Assembly (NCBI GenBank): GCA_023230585.1
Contig: JALNXB010000009.1
Coordinates: 1 to 47,022 of the forward strand
Direction of reading: 5' to 3'
Source: a bacterium
GTDB lineage: Bacteria; Ratteibacteria; UBA8468; B48-G9; JAFGKM01
Length of the DNA: 47,022 bases
Part shown: positions 27,684-35,509 of the stretch, in pieces
Layout of the letters: each line of letters begins with the position of its first letter
Numbering within the stretch: the first letter of the stretch is position 1
Made by a program: the position numbers and the translations under genes
The notes under the pieces: model-generated
The model's input: the letters and a program-made list of their open reading frames with translations, nothing else
What the model was told of the DNA's origin: nothing
Databases searched by the model: none

Positions 27684-28790
27684 TTAGATTAGGTTAAGGA
27701 GTTTCAACATTTCTTTGTTTACTTTTTCTACATCATATTTTTCTTTACATATATTATAACTTGCCTCTCCCATCTCTTTTATTTTTTCAGAGTTGTTGAT
27801 AAACCATTCCATCTTTTCTGCAAGCGCATTAATATCTTTTACAGGTACAAGAAAACCATTGATACCATTAACTACCGTCTGACGGCAACCGGGAACATTT
27901 GTCGTAATTACTGGTCTTCCGCAAGCCATTGCTTCAAGAACTGTTCTTGGAGTACCTTCTCTGTAAGATGGTAAAACAAAAACAGAAGATTGTGCAAGAT
28001 AGGGTCTTACATCTCTTGTTTCTTTGTAATATTCTATACTTGTATCATCTATGTATGGTCTTATATCATCATATTTTAACGAATCCTGTAATTTTTCAAT
28101 AGCACCAAGTAGAACAAATTTTATATCTGGATATTTATTTTTTAGTTTTCTTGCAGCTTCAAGGTATTCCACCACTCCTTTATTTCTCAACACTCTGGCT
28201 ATCATTAAAAATGTAAGTGTTTTAGGTAAAGGTGTCGGTGTGAACTTGTTCATATTGACCCCCGAACCGTTCACAAGTGAGGTCTTATTTTTTGAAACAT
28301 ATCCTGCCTGTAAAAAATCATTCATATCATCTTCATTTTGAAAAATAACCTTATGAGAGCAGGCAAAACCTAATCTATAAAGAAGACCTACTATAAGCGT
28401 TAAAATCTTTGTTTTAAAGTTTTTTGTAGTAAAAACATACCCTAACCCTGTAATCATAGAATACCTTTCTTTTACACTTGCAAGTTTTGCAGAAATGGAA
28501 CCGTATATAACCGGTTTTATAGCATAACTAAATAAAACATCTGGTTTTTCTATTTTAAAAATTTTTAATAAATTTTTCATATAAGTTAAGTCATGCAAAA
28601 TACCAACGCTGGTTTTCTGCATAGGAAGGTGTATAAAACGAGCACCAAAACTTTTTATTTCTTCTTCAAATCCTTTCTCTGGTCCAATAGCAACAACCTG
28701 ATGACCTCTCGATGTCATCTCCTTAATCAAATCACCTCTAAAATTTACTATAGTATGGGTGGTAGGACCAATAATCAAGATTTTTTTCAT
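27684..28790 (-). CDS. Family 4 glycosyltransferase (PglA/RfpB-like)
   Basis: Retaining GT-B enzyme, 368 residues from the ATG at 28790. The N-terminal domain starts KKILIIGPTTHTIVNFRGDL and includes PDVLFSYAIKPVIYGSISA and MITGLGYVFTT, motifs of enzymes that act on undecaprenyl-diphospho-HexNAc acceptors such as PglA and WbpX-like proteins. The donor domain holds VLRNKGVVEYLEAARKL and PSYREGTPRTVLEAMACGRPVI with the EX7E motif. An in-frame GTG at 28814 would overlap the upstream gene; I prefer the ATG, which lies one base after that gene's TAA. It probably adds the second sugar to the unit begun by a phosphoglycosyl transferase, an inference from subgroup motifs. Confidence 0.92.
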   Translation of the reverse strand: MKKILIIGPTTHTIVNFRGDLIKEMTSRGHQVVAIGPEKGFEEEIKSFGARFIHLPMQKTSVGILHDLTYMKNLLKIFKIEKPDVLFSYAIKPVIYGSISAKLASVKERYSMITGLGYVFTTKNFKTKILTLIVGLLYRLGFACSHKVIFQNEDDMNDFLQAGYVSKNKTSLVNGSGVNMNKFTPTPLPKTLTFLMIARVLRNKGVVEYLEAARKLKNKYPDIKFVLLGAIEKLQDSLKYDDIRPYIDDTSIEYYKETRDVRPYLAQSSVFVLPSYREGTPRTVLEAMACGRPVITTNVPGCRQTVVNGINGFLVPVKDINALAEKMEWFINNSEKIKEMGEASYNICKEKYDVEKVNKEMLKLLNLI

Positions 28791-28791
28791 T

Positions 28792-29781
28792 TTATATTTT
28801 ATTTTTCCTTTCACTTTTTAAGATTTTATAGATTGGTTCGTAAAGTCCTTTTTGATTAGTCATTTGAAACGAAATACCGCTTTTCCAATTGACTTCTACC
28901 AATTCAACTCCTTCGTCAAGAATTGCAATATCCCAACCCAAATACCTGTAATTAGGCATTAATAAATGAGCTTTTTTTACTGTCTTTATAACATTCTCCC
29001 AATTAGGAATCTTAAATCCTATTATCTGAACTCCTGTTAAGGGGTGTATAAGATGCTCCTCAATTCTTTTGGTTACTCCTGGTGTATATACTACTCCCGT
29101 TTTTATATCTACAGTAGCTACCATTCCTCCGAGTGATATATTATCAACCGGCAGGTTAGATATGCCCACTCTCACATAACAACCGATTATTTCAACCTCT
29201 TCTTTACTCAAAAAAGCAACTACTCGGATAGTGTTAACAGAAGAAGGGTTAAGTGACTCCATTGCCCTATTCTGCTTTATAACCTCTTCAATAAGAAATC
29301 CTTTCATCTGAGCATATATGCCTTCTAAATCGTCTCCTTCTTTGTAAGAATATTTAGAAATATCTACTCCTTCTGCGCCAATTGAAGGTTTAAAAATAAC
29401 CTCTTTCTCCTGAATAATAAATCTGCGGAATTCTTCATAATAAGATTTTTTTGTATCAAGCCATTTACGGCTGATAAATTCTGAAAATATTTTATATATT
29501 TCTCCTTTATCAAAAGGTCCATCAGTATAATTTTTAGCATTAAATCTCTTTACTATTCCATTCCATCTTCTTCTGGTTAAAAACTTATTTTTTTCCCAGT
29601 TACTCTTTTTATAAAACTCAAAGCGTAAATATTCACCAGGCCTGCAACCAAAACGGATAATACTCCATATTAAATCACACCAAAAATAGAGATACATACC
29701 CTTTCTAAATGTCTTTATTTCTTGGTTAAATTTAGAGAGAGACTTATAACTATTCCTGCATGCTCGTATTACCTTTTTCAT
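28792..29781 (-). CDS. Sugar-transfer-associated ATP-grasp protein, copy A
   Basis: ATP-grasp fold protein of the subfamily found with sugar-transfer genes. Residues FKPSIGAEGVDISKY (about 138-152) form the ATP-binding loop. FLIEEVIKQ supplies the hinge, HPLTGVQIIGFKIPNWENVI and RYLGWDIAILDEGVELVEVN near the C-terminus are the characteristic metal- and ATP-binding strands. 329 residues is usual. The likely chemistry is ATP-dependent formation of an amide or ester bond between a carboxylate and an amine or hydroxyl; substrates unknown. The adjacent gene upstream (29791-30783) encodes a protein roughly 80-85% identical by eye, most strongly in the last 230 residues, showing a recent tandem duplication. 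One base separates its stop from the following glycosyltransferase start. Confidence 0.88.
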   Translation of the reverse strand: MKKVIRACRNSYKSLSKFNQEIKTFRKGMYLYFWCDLIWSIIRFGCRPGEYLRFEFYKKSNWEKNKFLTRRRWNGIVKRFNAKNYTDGPFDKGEIYKIFSEFISRKWLDTKKSYYEEFRRFIIQEKEVIFKPSIGAEGVDISKYSYKEGDDLEGIYAQMKGFLIEEVIKQNRAMESLNPSSVNTIRVVAFLSKEEVEIIGCYVRVGISNLPVDNISLGGMVATVDIKTGVVYTPGVTKRIEEHLIHPLTGVQIIGFKIPNWENVIKTVKKAHLLMPNYRYLGWDIAILDEGVELVEVNWKSGISFQMTNQKGLYEPIYKILKSERKNKI

Positions 29782-29790
29782 CTTAGTATT

Positions 29791-30783
29791 TTAATTTTTC
29801 CTTTCATTTTTTAAGATTTTACAAATTGGTTCATAAAGCCCTCGTTGATTAGTCATTTGAAACGAAATACCACTTCTCCAATTAACTTCTACCAATTCAA
29901 CTCCTTCGCCAAGAATTGCAATATCCCAACCCAAATATCTGCAATTAGACATTAATAAATGAGCTTTTTTTACTGTCTTTATAACATTCTCCCAATTAGG
30001 GATTTTAAATCCTATTATCTGAACTCCTGTTAAGGGATGTATTAGATATTTTTCAAGATTTTTTGTAATCCCTGGTGTATATACTACCCCAGTTTTTATA
30101 TCTACAGCAGCTACCATTCCTCCGAGTGATATGTTATCAACCGACAGGTTAGATATGCCCATTCTCACATAACAACCGATTATTTCGACCTCTCCTTTAC
30201 TCAAAAAAGCAACTACTCGGATAGTGTTAACAGAAGAAGGGTGAAGTAACTCCATCACCTTATTCTGTTTTATAACCTCTTCAATAAGAAATCCTTTAAT
30301 CTGTGTATATATGCCTTTTAAATCATCTCCTTCTTTATAAGAATATTTAGAAATATTTACTCCTTCTGCGCCAATTGAAGGTTTAAAAAAAACCTCTTTC
30401 TCCTGAATAATAAATCTGCGGAATTCTTCATAACCAGATTTTCTTGTATCAAGCCATTTACGGCTGATAAATTCTGAAAATATTTTATATATTTCTCCTT
30501 TATCAAAATACTCACCAGTATGATTTTTGGTATTAAAATTTTTTACTATTCCATCTACCCTTCTGGCTGTAAGAAACTTGTCCCTCTCCGAATGACTCTT
30601 TTTATAAAACTCAAAACGCAAATATTCGTCTGGTGTACAGCCAAAACGGGAAATACTCCATATCAGATCATACCAAAAGTAAAAGCATAGACCCTTCCCA
30701 AATACTTTTTCCTTCTTATTAAATTTATAGAGAGTCTTATAACTATTTCTACATATTCTATAAATTCGTATTATCTTTTTCAT
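29791..30783 (-). CDS. Sugar-transfer-associated ATP-grasp protein, copy B (tandem paralogue)
   Basis: Paralogue of copy A (28792-29781). The same ATP-binding loop (FKPSIGAEGVNISKY), hinge (FLIEEVIKQ) and C-terminal motifs (HPLTGVQIIGFKIPNWENVI, YLGWDIAILGEGVELVEVN) are all kept, so both copies look catalytically intact. Differences concentrate in the N-terminal about 95 residues, the part likely to contact the partner or substrate; for example TDGPFDKG against TGEYFDKG. Length is 330 residues. Its start overlaps the stop of the upstream asparagine-synthase-like gene by four bases (ATGA), so those two are translationally coupled. The pair may add the same group at two positions or two related groups at one position; this is inference from paralogy. 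Confidence 0.88.
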   Translation of the reverse strand: MKKIIRIYRICRNSYKTLYKFNKKEKVFGKGLCFYFWYDLIWSISRFGCTPDEYLRFEFYKKSHSERDKFLTARRVDGIVKNFNTKNHTGEYFDKGEIYKIFSEFISRKWLDTRKSGYEEFRRFIIQEKEVFFKPSIGAEGVNISKYSYKEGDDLKGIYTQIKGFLIEEVIKQNKVMELLHPSSVNTIRVVAFLSKGEVEIIGCYVRMGISNLSVDNISLGGMVAAVDIKTGVVYTPGITKNLEKYLIHPLTGVQIIGFKIPNWENVIKTVKKAHLLMSNCRYLGWDIAILGEGVELVEVNWRSGISFQMTNQRGLYEPICKILKNERKN

Positions 30784-32381
30784 TTTTTTCTGTAAAATAA
30801 AAAGGTGTATTTATAATAGAGTTTTTCCAGTAAAATACGCTTATTGCTCAAATATGGGCTACGTATGTTTATCTCAAGTGTACTTATTAAACTATTTGCA
30901 CGTTTGGTAATTTCTTTATGTAACATATCACTTTTCCTATATTCTTTCGGGAACCAGAGGAACATATCTATCAATTTTCTGTTGTTAAATGGCATCGTAA
31001 CTGTACGTCTGAAGATATTCTGTCCGACTATTACAGTAGAACCCCAGAAAGTTGAGTAGATTTCCCAAAAATGAAGATCTATATGTTTATAATTATATAA
31101 AGGCATATCAAGATTTATCTCTTTGAGGTAATTTGCATAACAATTGTCTGCTTTGCGCATCAAGAAAGGTGAAAAAACGTATTTTGCCTGAAGAACGCTG
31201 AAATGTCGGGGGGTCAAAATATCAGGAAAAATAACACCACCCCTCTGTTCCCGGGACACTCTCCCTATTTCCGATACATTAGATTTAAGTTCTACATCAA
31301 AATCCTCTTTTCTGTAAAAATATATATATTTTCTAACTTCATTTTCTTTAAGTATGCTACTATATGACAAATTATGAGTGATTACTTGCTTTAATAAAGA
31401 ATAATCTTTTACCTCTAAATTGTTATTCTGAATAGGATATATTTTGTGGTCAATACCGAGTTCTTTACATATTATGTAGGCAGCATTTGCATCTATAACT
31501 TCTGATGGTTTGCTATGAAAAGTAAAGCATTTTAATTTATCATAAAGCCCGTTAGCACAGGCAAGTGTTGTTTTACTATCCACTCCACCTGTTAAGGAAA
31601 TGGCTGTTTTTTTCCATCTCTGTACACACAATTGTATATTCTTATTTAGCAAGGATATTATTGAGTCAACAGTCTTTTCATATTCTTCAGGTTTAAGTTC
31701 AGGATGTGGTTTTACAGGGAAAAACCTGTTAATATTAAATGATTCTTTATATTCAAGATAAATATTTGGACCAAGATTTTTTAATTCTTTGTAAGGAGTT
31801 AAGTTCCCAGGCAGATGGTTATTACTGTATTTGTAGAACCATTTACCTGTTAGTTTTTTAATAAAAGGGTCCATATCTAAGTTGCATATATCAGCAACCA
31901 ATTGAGGATGTGAAGTAATATAAACATCTTTTTTAAGTAAACCATAACAGCACGCCTGCCTACCTGAACAATCTTGAACAGCAATTAATTTTCCGTTATC
32001 ATTCAAGATAATTAGATGAATGCCGGTTAGCTCGCTTATCTTGTCAAAAAATGCTTCCAAACTCTGAGTATAAGCCATTAAACAATCTTTAAGGATTTCT
32101 TCTTCTTTATGCTTCATATCAAAAGGGTTGTAAGCGTGCCCTATGAGAGAGATTTTTAATCCGTTTTTTTCGTATATATAGCAGTTTTGCCATTTATGGC
32201 AGAATATATTTAATTCAAAATCATTATTTAAACTACCAAAGGGACACTTCTTCCATTGGTCATAAAAAGGATATGAGGATAGGTTAACTTTGCTATTAGT
32301 TATAAGATAACCTCTACAGAATAATGTTTCTCTGTAATGTGGGTGATTATCCAGGATTTCTTTTATTTTATTTTTTTTCAT
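30780..32381 (-). CDS. Asparagine-synthase-like protein with degenerate glutaminase domain
   Basis: A two-domain AsnB-type architecture of 533 residues. The C-terminal synthetase domain is clear: SLTGGVDSKTTLACANGLYD at about 262-281 is the PP-loop that binds ATP pyrophosphate, with LGIDHKIYPI further on. The N-terminal about 215 residues resemble a class-II glutamine amidotransferase fold (IILNDNGKLIAVQDCSGRQA near 124-143), but the protein starts MKKNKIKEIL, so the essential N-terminal Cys nucleophile of active enzymes is absent. It should therefore not release ammonia from glutamine, and would use another amine or simply adenylate a carboxylate, as beta-lactam synthetase-type relatives do. 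It is coupled by a four-base overlap to two ATP-grasp genes. Amide-bond formation on a glycan or its precursor is the likeliest role (inference). Confidence 0.85.
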   Translation of the reverse strand: MKKNKIKEILDNHPHYRETLFCRGYLITNSKVNLSSYPFYDQWKKCPFGSLNNDFELNIFCHKWQNCYIYEKNGLKISLIGHAYNPFDMKHKEEEILKDCLMAYTQSLEAFFDKISELTGIHLIILNDNGKLIAVQDCSGRQACCYGLLKKDVYITSHPQLVADICNLDMDPFIKKLTGKWFYKYSNNHLPGNLTPYKELKNLGPNIYLEYKESFNINRFFPVKPHPELKPEEYEKTVDSIISLLNKNIQLCVQRWKKTAISLTGGVDSKTTLACANGLYDKLKCFTFHSKPSEVIDANAAYIICKELGIDHKIYPIQNNNLEVKDYSLLKQVITHNLSYSSILKENEVRKYIYFYRKEDFDVELKSNVSEIGRVSREQRGGVIFPDILTPRHFSVLQAKYVFSPFLMRKADNCYANYLKEINLDMPLYNYKHIDLHFWEIYSTFWGSTVIVGQNIFRRTVTMPFNNRKLIDMFLWFPKEYRKSDMLHKEITKRANSLISTLEINIRSPYLSNKRILLEKLYYKYTFLFYRKK

Positions 32382-32399
32382 TTATTATCCTTTTATTAT

Positions 32400-32645
32400 A
32401 CTTGACCAAGACGAAGGTCGGCCCTACACAAAAACGCCGAGGTAACAACCTTCATCACTCGCAAACAGACAAAAGACCCCGATGAGAGATTCCGGATCAA
32501 GTCCGGAATGACTGGCAAGGGGAGTATCCTGTTTTATCGTTACGTTTTACTTTTTCCCTCAACCTGCTAACTCCCCCTCACCCTTTTCCGCCTTCGGCGA
32601 GAGTGCCACGTTACGAAACACTCGCAAAGTCGGAATGGGGGACCA
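32400..32645. repeat. Composite intergenic repeat between dehydrogenase and asparagine-synthase-like genes
   Basis: The gap of about 294 bases holds GAAGGTCGGCCCTAC, a nearly exact 28-base palindromic module (32486-32513, one mismatch at the last base), TATCGTTACG near 32537 (shared with 35337), CCGCCTTCGGCGAGAGTGCC and CGCAAAGTCGGAATGGGGGA. No coding sequence. A minus-strand TATAAT at about 32391-32396 could serve the downstream gene but lacks a good -35 box. Confidence 0.8.
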
Positions 32646-32675
32646 AAATATAAATCTCTACCTTTTTCTCTTTAT

Positions 32676-33614
32676 TCACCTATTTTTGCCATAACCGTGT
32701 TTTATAATCTCTCTTTTAAGATTTAAATATATTAGTTCAAACAACCTTTTGTTTATCATATCAGAAACAAAAGAGTTGTGAGGGGTTATTATAACATTTT
32801 TCATATTCCAAAGGGGACTTTCTTGAGGTAATGGTTCTTTTTGAAATACATCAAGAGCAGCCCCATATATAATGCCAGCATCAAGTGCTTCTAAAAGGGC
32901 TTTTTCGTCAAGAAGTTTTCCTCTTGCGGGGTTTACTATTATACTGCCTTTTTTCATATCAAAAATTCGGTCTCTATTTATAATGTTTCGAGTTTCTGCT
33001 GTGAAAGGAAGAGTTAAAATAAGAATATCTATTGATTTAAGAATATTATCTATTTCAACAGGCGTGCAAACTTTGTCAACAAGATTTTCTTCTTCTGGCT
33101 TAAGTTTTCTCTTATCCATAGCAACTATATAAACTCCAAAAGGTTTAAGCCGTCTGGCTATCTCTTGTCCGATATTTCCGAAACCTGCTATAAGAACCTT
33201 TTTATCAGTTAGTTCCAGAAGTGTTCTATCTTTCTCCCATATTTTACTATTCTGTTGTTCAAAAAACTTTCTGCTTGACTTGTAAATCTCCAAAATTTTA
33301 AGAATTACCCATTCAGAAATAGGTATAGCATAGGTTTTTCCAGCATTTAACACAAGTATATTATGTTTTTTTGTATATTCAAGAGGCACTCTTTCCAAGC
33401 CAACGCTTGTAAGTTGTATAAATTTGAGGTTCTTGAATTTGGAGATGTCATTGTATAGAAAAAGTTGGTTACAGACTACAATATCTATTAAGGATACATC
33501 TATTTTAAGCGGAATACGCTCGTCTGAAACAGAAGTTATATTAAAACCGAGGGAGTTAATTTTGTTTAGTTGTTCTTCTGTATATTTAAAAGCGCTTGTA
33601 AGTAGTATGTTCAT
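32676..33614 (-). CDS. D-isomer-specific 2-hydroxyacid dehydrogenase family protein
   Basis: NAD(P)-dependent oxidoreductase that interconverts a 2-hydroxy acid and a 2-oxo acid. The nucleotide-binding domain starts KVLIAGFGNIGQEIARRLKP with the GxGxxG motif. The catalytic set is present: Arg in INPARGKLLDEKALLEAL, Glu in DVFQKEPLPQESPLW, and His in VIITPHNSFVSD. 312 residues is normal. Substrate cannot be read from sequence (lactate, glycerate and phosphoglycerate are all handled by this family). Its neighbours are an HpcH/HpaI aldolase and sugar transfer genes, which suggests it provides or consumes a small hydroxyacid or ketoacid that ends up on, or is built into, the glycan. This is inference. 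Repeat-filled gaps separate it from both neighbours, so it could be transcribed separately. Confidence 0.9.
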   Translation of the reverse strand: MNILLTSAFKYTEEQLNKINSLGFNITSVSDERIPLKIDVSLIDIVVCNQLFLYNDISKFKNLKFIQLTSVGLERVPLEYTKKHNILVLNAGKTYAIPISEWVILKILEIYKSSRKFFEQQNSKIWEKDRTLLELTDKKVLIAGFGNIGQEIARRLKPFGVYIVAMDKRKLKPEEENLVDKVCTPVEIDNILKSIDILILTLPFTAETRNIINRDRIFDMKKGSIIVNPARGKLLDEKALLEALDAGIIYGAALDVFQKEPLPQESPLWNMKNVIITPHNSFVSDMINKRLFELIYLNLKREIIKHGYGKNR

Positions 33615-33647
33615 AGTATTGTTTTTTTATGTTGTAATTAAAAACAT

Positions 33648-33830
33648 AAATACCCCCCTCACCCCAACCCTCTCCCCATAGGGTAGAGGGAGAAATCGGA
33701 GGGAGTGTTTCCCTTTTCGCCTTCGGCGAGAGATACCTCGCAAAGATAAAACACCCCCCTGATGAGAGATGCCAGATCAAGTCCCTCGGGAGTACTCGGG
33801 ATAAATCCGGAATGACAAACAGGGGCAAAA
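33648..33830. repeat. Composite intergenic repeat with a module inserted into another module
   Basis: Contains CTCTCCCCATAGGGTAGAGG, TTTTCGCCTTCGGCGAGAG, CCTCGCAAAGATAAA, and at 33766-33818 a 28-base palindromic module interrupted by about 24 bases reading CTCGGGAGTACTCGGGATAA (33785 onward). The inserted piece resembles sequences at 39321 and 39419. No gene is visible, although the segment reads open on both strands by chance. Confidence 0.8.
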
Positions 33831-33836
33831 GTACTG

Positions 33837-34655
33837 TTATTTTATGTTAGAAATTATTTCTTCCACTTTTTTAACCAACTCTATACGGTTCTTTTCAAAA
33901 AACTTATCATCTCTTTTTTGTATCTCTGCCTCATATTCTCTGAAACGTTTGAGTTCTATTTTAAATAAATTTTCAATCTCATTTAAATCAGTTATCACAC
34001 CTGTATTACAAAAACTTCTTGACAATATCACCATACTTGAACCGAGCCGATAATGTTCAGGTATTATCTTTTCTGCTGGCAAAAATCCTTTACCAAGGGA
34101 GGCTACTCCCCCAAACCCATAAGGAATTCCTTTTGATTTAAATTTGCTACATAATTTTTCTACTGTTCCGTTAGCAAGAGGTTCAAATAAAAATTTCATT
34201 CTATAACTTAAATGTAGATCATTTAACCCAATATAGATTGAGTCTATACCTTCTAATTCAACTATTTCGTCTATCTTTTCTACTGCAGAAGCAGTTTCAA
34301 CAAGAAGACAGGTTTTAATTCTTTTATCTACATATTCAAGGAAAGTTTCTACTTCTTCAACTGTTTTAAAGTAAGGTAGCATAATAATATCTGCCCCATT
34401 ATTTATAACTTTATCAATTTCTCTCTTTGAAGATATGTTTATAGGATTAACTCTAACAATCAACTTGGAACTGGTAAGAACTTTCTTGATTTTTATTATA
34501 TCCTCAAAATGGTGTTTTGAAATAACTGTATCTCTACCCTTCTGTCTTTTCTCTTTACCTTTTATTTCAAGGTCAATAAAAATTAAATCAACACCATTGT
34601 TTTCTGCTATTATTGCAATCTCTTCTTGGTTTGTTATATATATAAGTTTAAGCAT
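33837..34655 (-). CDS. HpcH/HpaI aldolase (citrate-lyase-beta-like) family protein
   Basis: A TIM-barrel, metal-dependent aldolase or lyase family that joins pyruvate-like ketoacids to aldehydes or splits 2-oxo-3-deoxy acids. Visible marks: VDLIFIDLEIKGKEKRQKGR near the first strands (usual D-x-E phosphate-side motif), RVNPINI, ADIIMLPYFKTVEEVE, TCLLVETASAVEKIDEIVEL with the metal-binding Glu, and IYIGLNDLHLSY with the metal-binding Asp. The 272-residue length fits. Its ATG overlaps the last eight bases of the phosphoglycosyl transferase gene upstream, so the two are co-translated. This suggests it makes a ketoacid or 3-deoxy-ulosonate-like precursor for the same glycan. An aldolase of this family is unusual in a capsule cluster; the exact reaction is unknown. 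Confidence 0.86.
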   Translation of the reverse strand: MLKLIYITNQEEIAIIAENNGVDLIFIDLEIKGKEKRQKGRDTVISKHHFEDIIKIKKVLTSSKLIVRVNPINISSKREIDKVINNGADIIMLPYFKTVEEVETFLEYVDKRIKTCLLVETASAVEKIDEIVELEGIDSIYIGLNDLHLSYRMKFLFEPLANGTVEKLCSKFKSKGIPYGFGGVASLGKGFLPAEKIIPEHYRLGSSMVILSRSFCNTGVITDLNEIENLFKIELKRFREYEAEIQKRDDKFFEKNRIELVKKVEEIISNIK

Positions 34656-35259
34656 TTGTTTTTTTGGTTACCGTCTCTTTAATATTCAAATTATCTTTCA
34701 TAGCTGCTACTTTTAAAACAGATTTTAACAGAATCTTTATATCAAACTGGAGTGATATTTTATCTGCATACTCAATATCGTACTCTATTCTTTTATGCCA
34801 TTCTACATCTTTCCTACCATTGACCTGTGCCCATCCGGTAACACCAGGTCTTACATTAAAACGTTTACGTTGTTCAATAGAATACTCCTCAAAAGGCCAG
34901 GGGTGGTAGGTTAAGACAGGGCGAGGACCTATCATAGACATATCACCTTTAATAATATTTATAAATTGAGGAAGTTCATCAAGGCCTGTTTTTCTTATAA
35001 TTTTACCTGTACTTGTGACCCTTTTATCTCCCTTTGTCTCATAGACACCTTTCTGTTCTGAACCAAGATACATTGAACGGAATTTATACATATTAAAGAC
35101 CTTTCCGTTTAACCCAAGGCGCTCTTGTTTATATATTACAGGTCCTTCTGATTCTAATTTTACCGCAACACCTATAAGAATCATAACAGGTGACATAATT
35201 ACCAGCCCCATTGATGAAACAAAGATATCTATGCTTCTTTTGATTTCAGAGTATTTCAT
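34648..35259 (-). CDS. Phosphoglycosyl transferase (PglC/WcaJ C-domain, bacterial sugar transferase family), copy 1
   Basis: Initiating enzyme that transfers a sugar-1-phosphate from a UDP-sugar to undecaprenyl phosphate at the cytoplasmic face. 203 residues, the small monotopic PglC-like form. An N-terminal re-entrant hydrophobic segment (DIFVSSMGLVIMSPVMILIG) contains the Ser-Pro kink. KQERLGLNGKVFNMYKFRSM carries the conserved basic stretch, GLDELPQFINIIKGDMSMIG the Asp-Glu catalytic pair, and RPGVTGWAQVNGR the conserved loop. A second enzyme of the same family is encoded at 42486-43091, so the region may start two different glycans. It overlaps the aldolase gene by eight bases. Confidence 0.94.
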   Translation of the reverse strand: MKYSEIKRSIDIFVSSMGLVIMSPVMILIGVAVKLESEGPVIYKQERLGLNGKVFNMYKFRSMYLGSEQKGVYETKGDKRVTSTGKIIRKTGLDELPQFINIIKGDMSMIGPRPVLTYHPWPFEEYSIEQRKRFNVRPGVTGWAQVNGRKDVEWHKRIEYDIEYADKISLQFDIKILLKSVLKVAAMKDNLNIKETVTKKTNA

Positions 35260-35274
35260 TAGGTTTTCCTTTAA

Positions 35275-35500
35275 AAGCCCCTCTCGATGAGAGATTCCGG
35301 ATCAAGTCCGGAATGACATATAAGGGGGAGTCTCATCTTTTATCGTTACGCCTTTCATTTTTCCTTAGCCTGCTAACTGCACCCCTCATCCTACGCCAAG
35401 GTATACCTACCGAAGCTTGTATTTTAGCGTAGGTTGGCTTCGGCAGACAAGCCTTCGCAATGACAAACAGAGGCAAAGGTTGAATAGGGGGTGGAGGGAG
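35275..35500. repeat. Composite intergenic repeat with long-hairpin module
   Basis: An exact 28-base palindromic module lies at 35291-35318. The block at 35390-35444 (CCTACGCCAAGG...GGCTTCGGC) has complementary arms CCTACGC/GCGTAGG, a nested CCGAAGC/GCTTCGG pair, and matches 45176-45230 in 54 of 55 positions. TTCGCAATGACAAACAG follows. It lies between the wzz-like gene and the phosphoglycosyl transferase gene and has no coding content. Confidence 0.85.
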
Positions 35501-35509
35501 AAAAAAATG

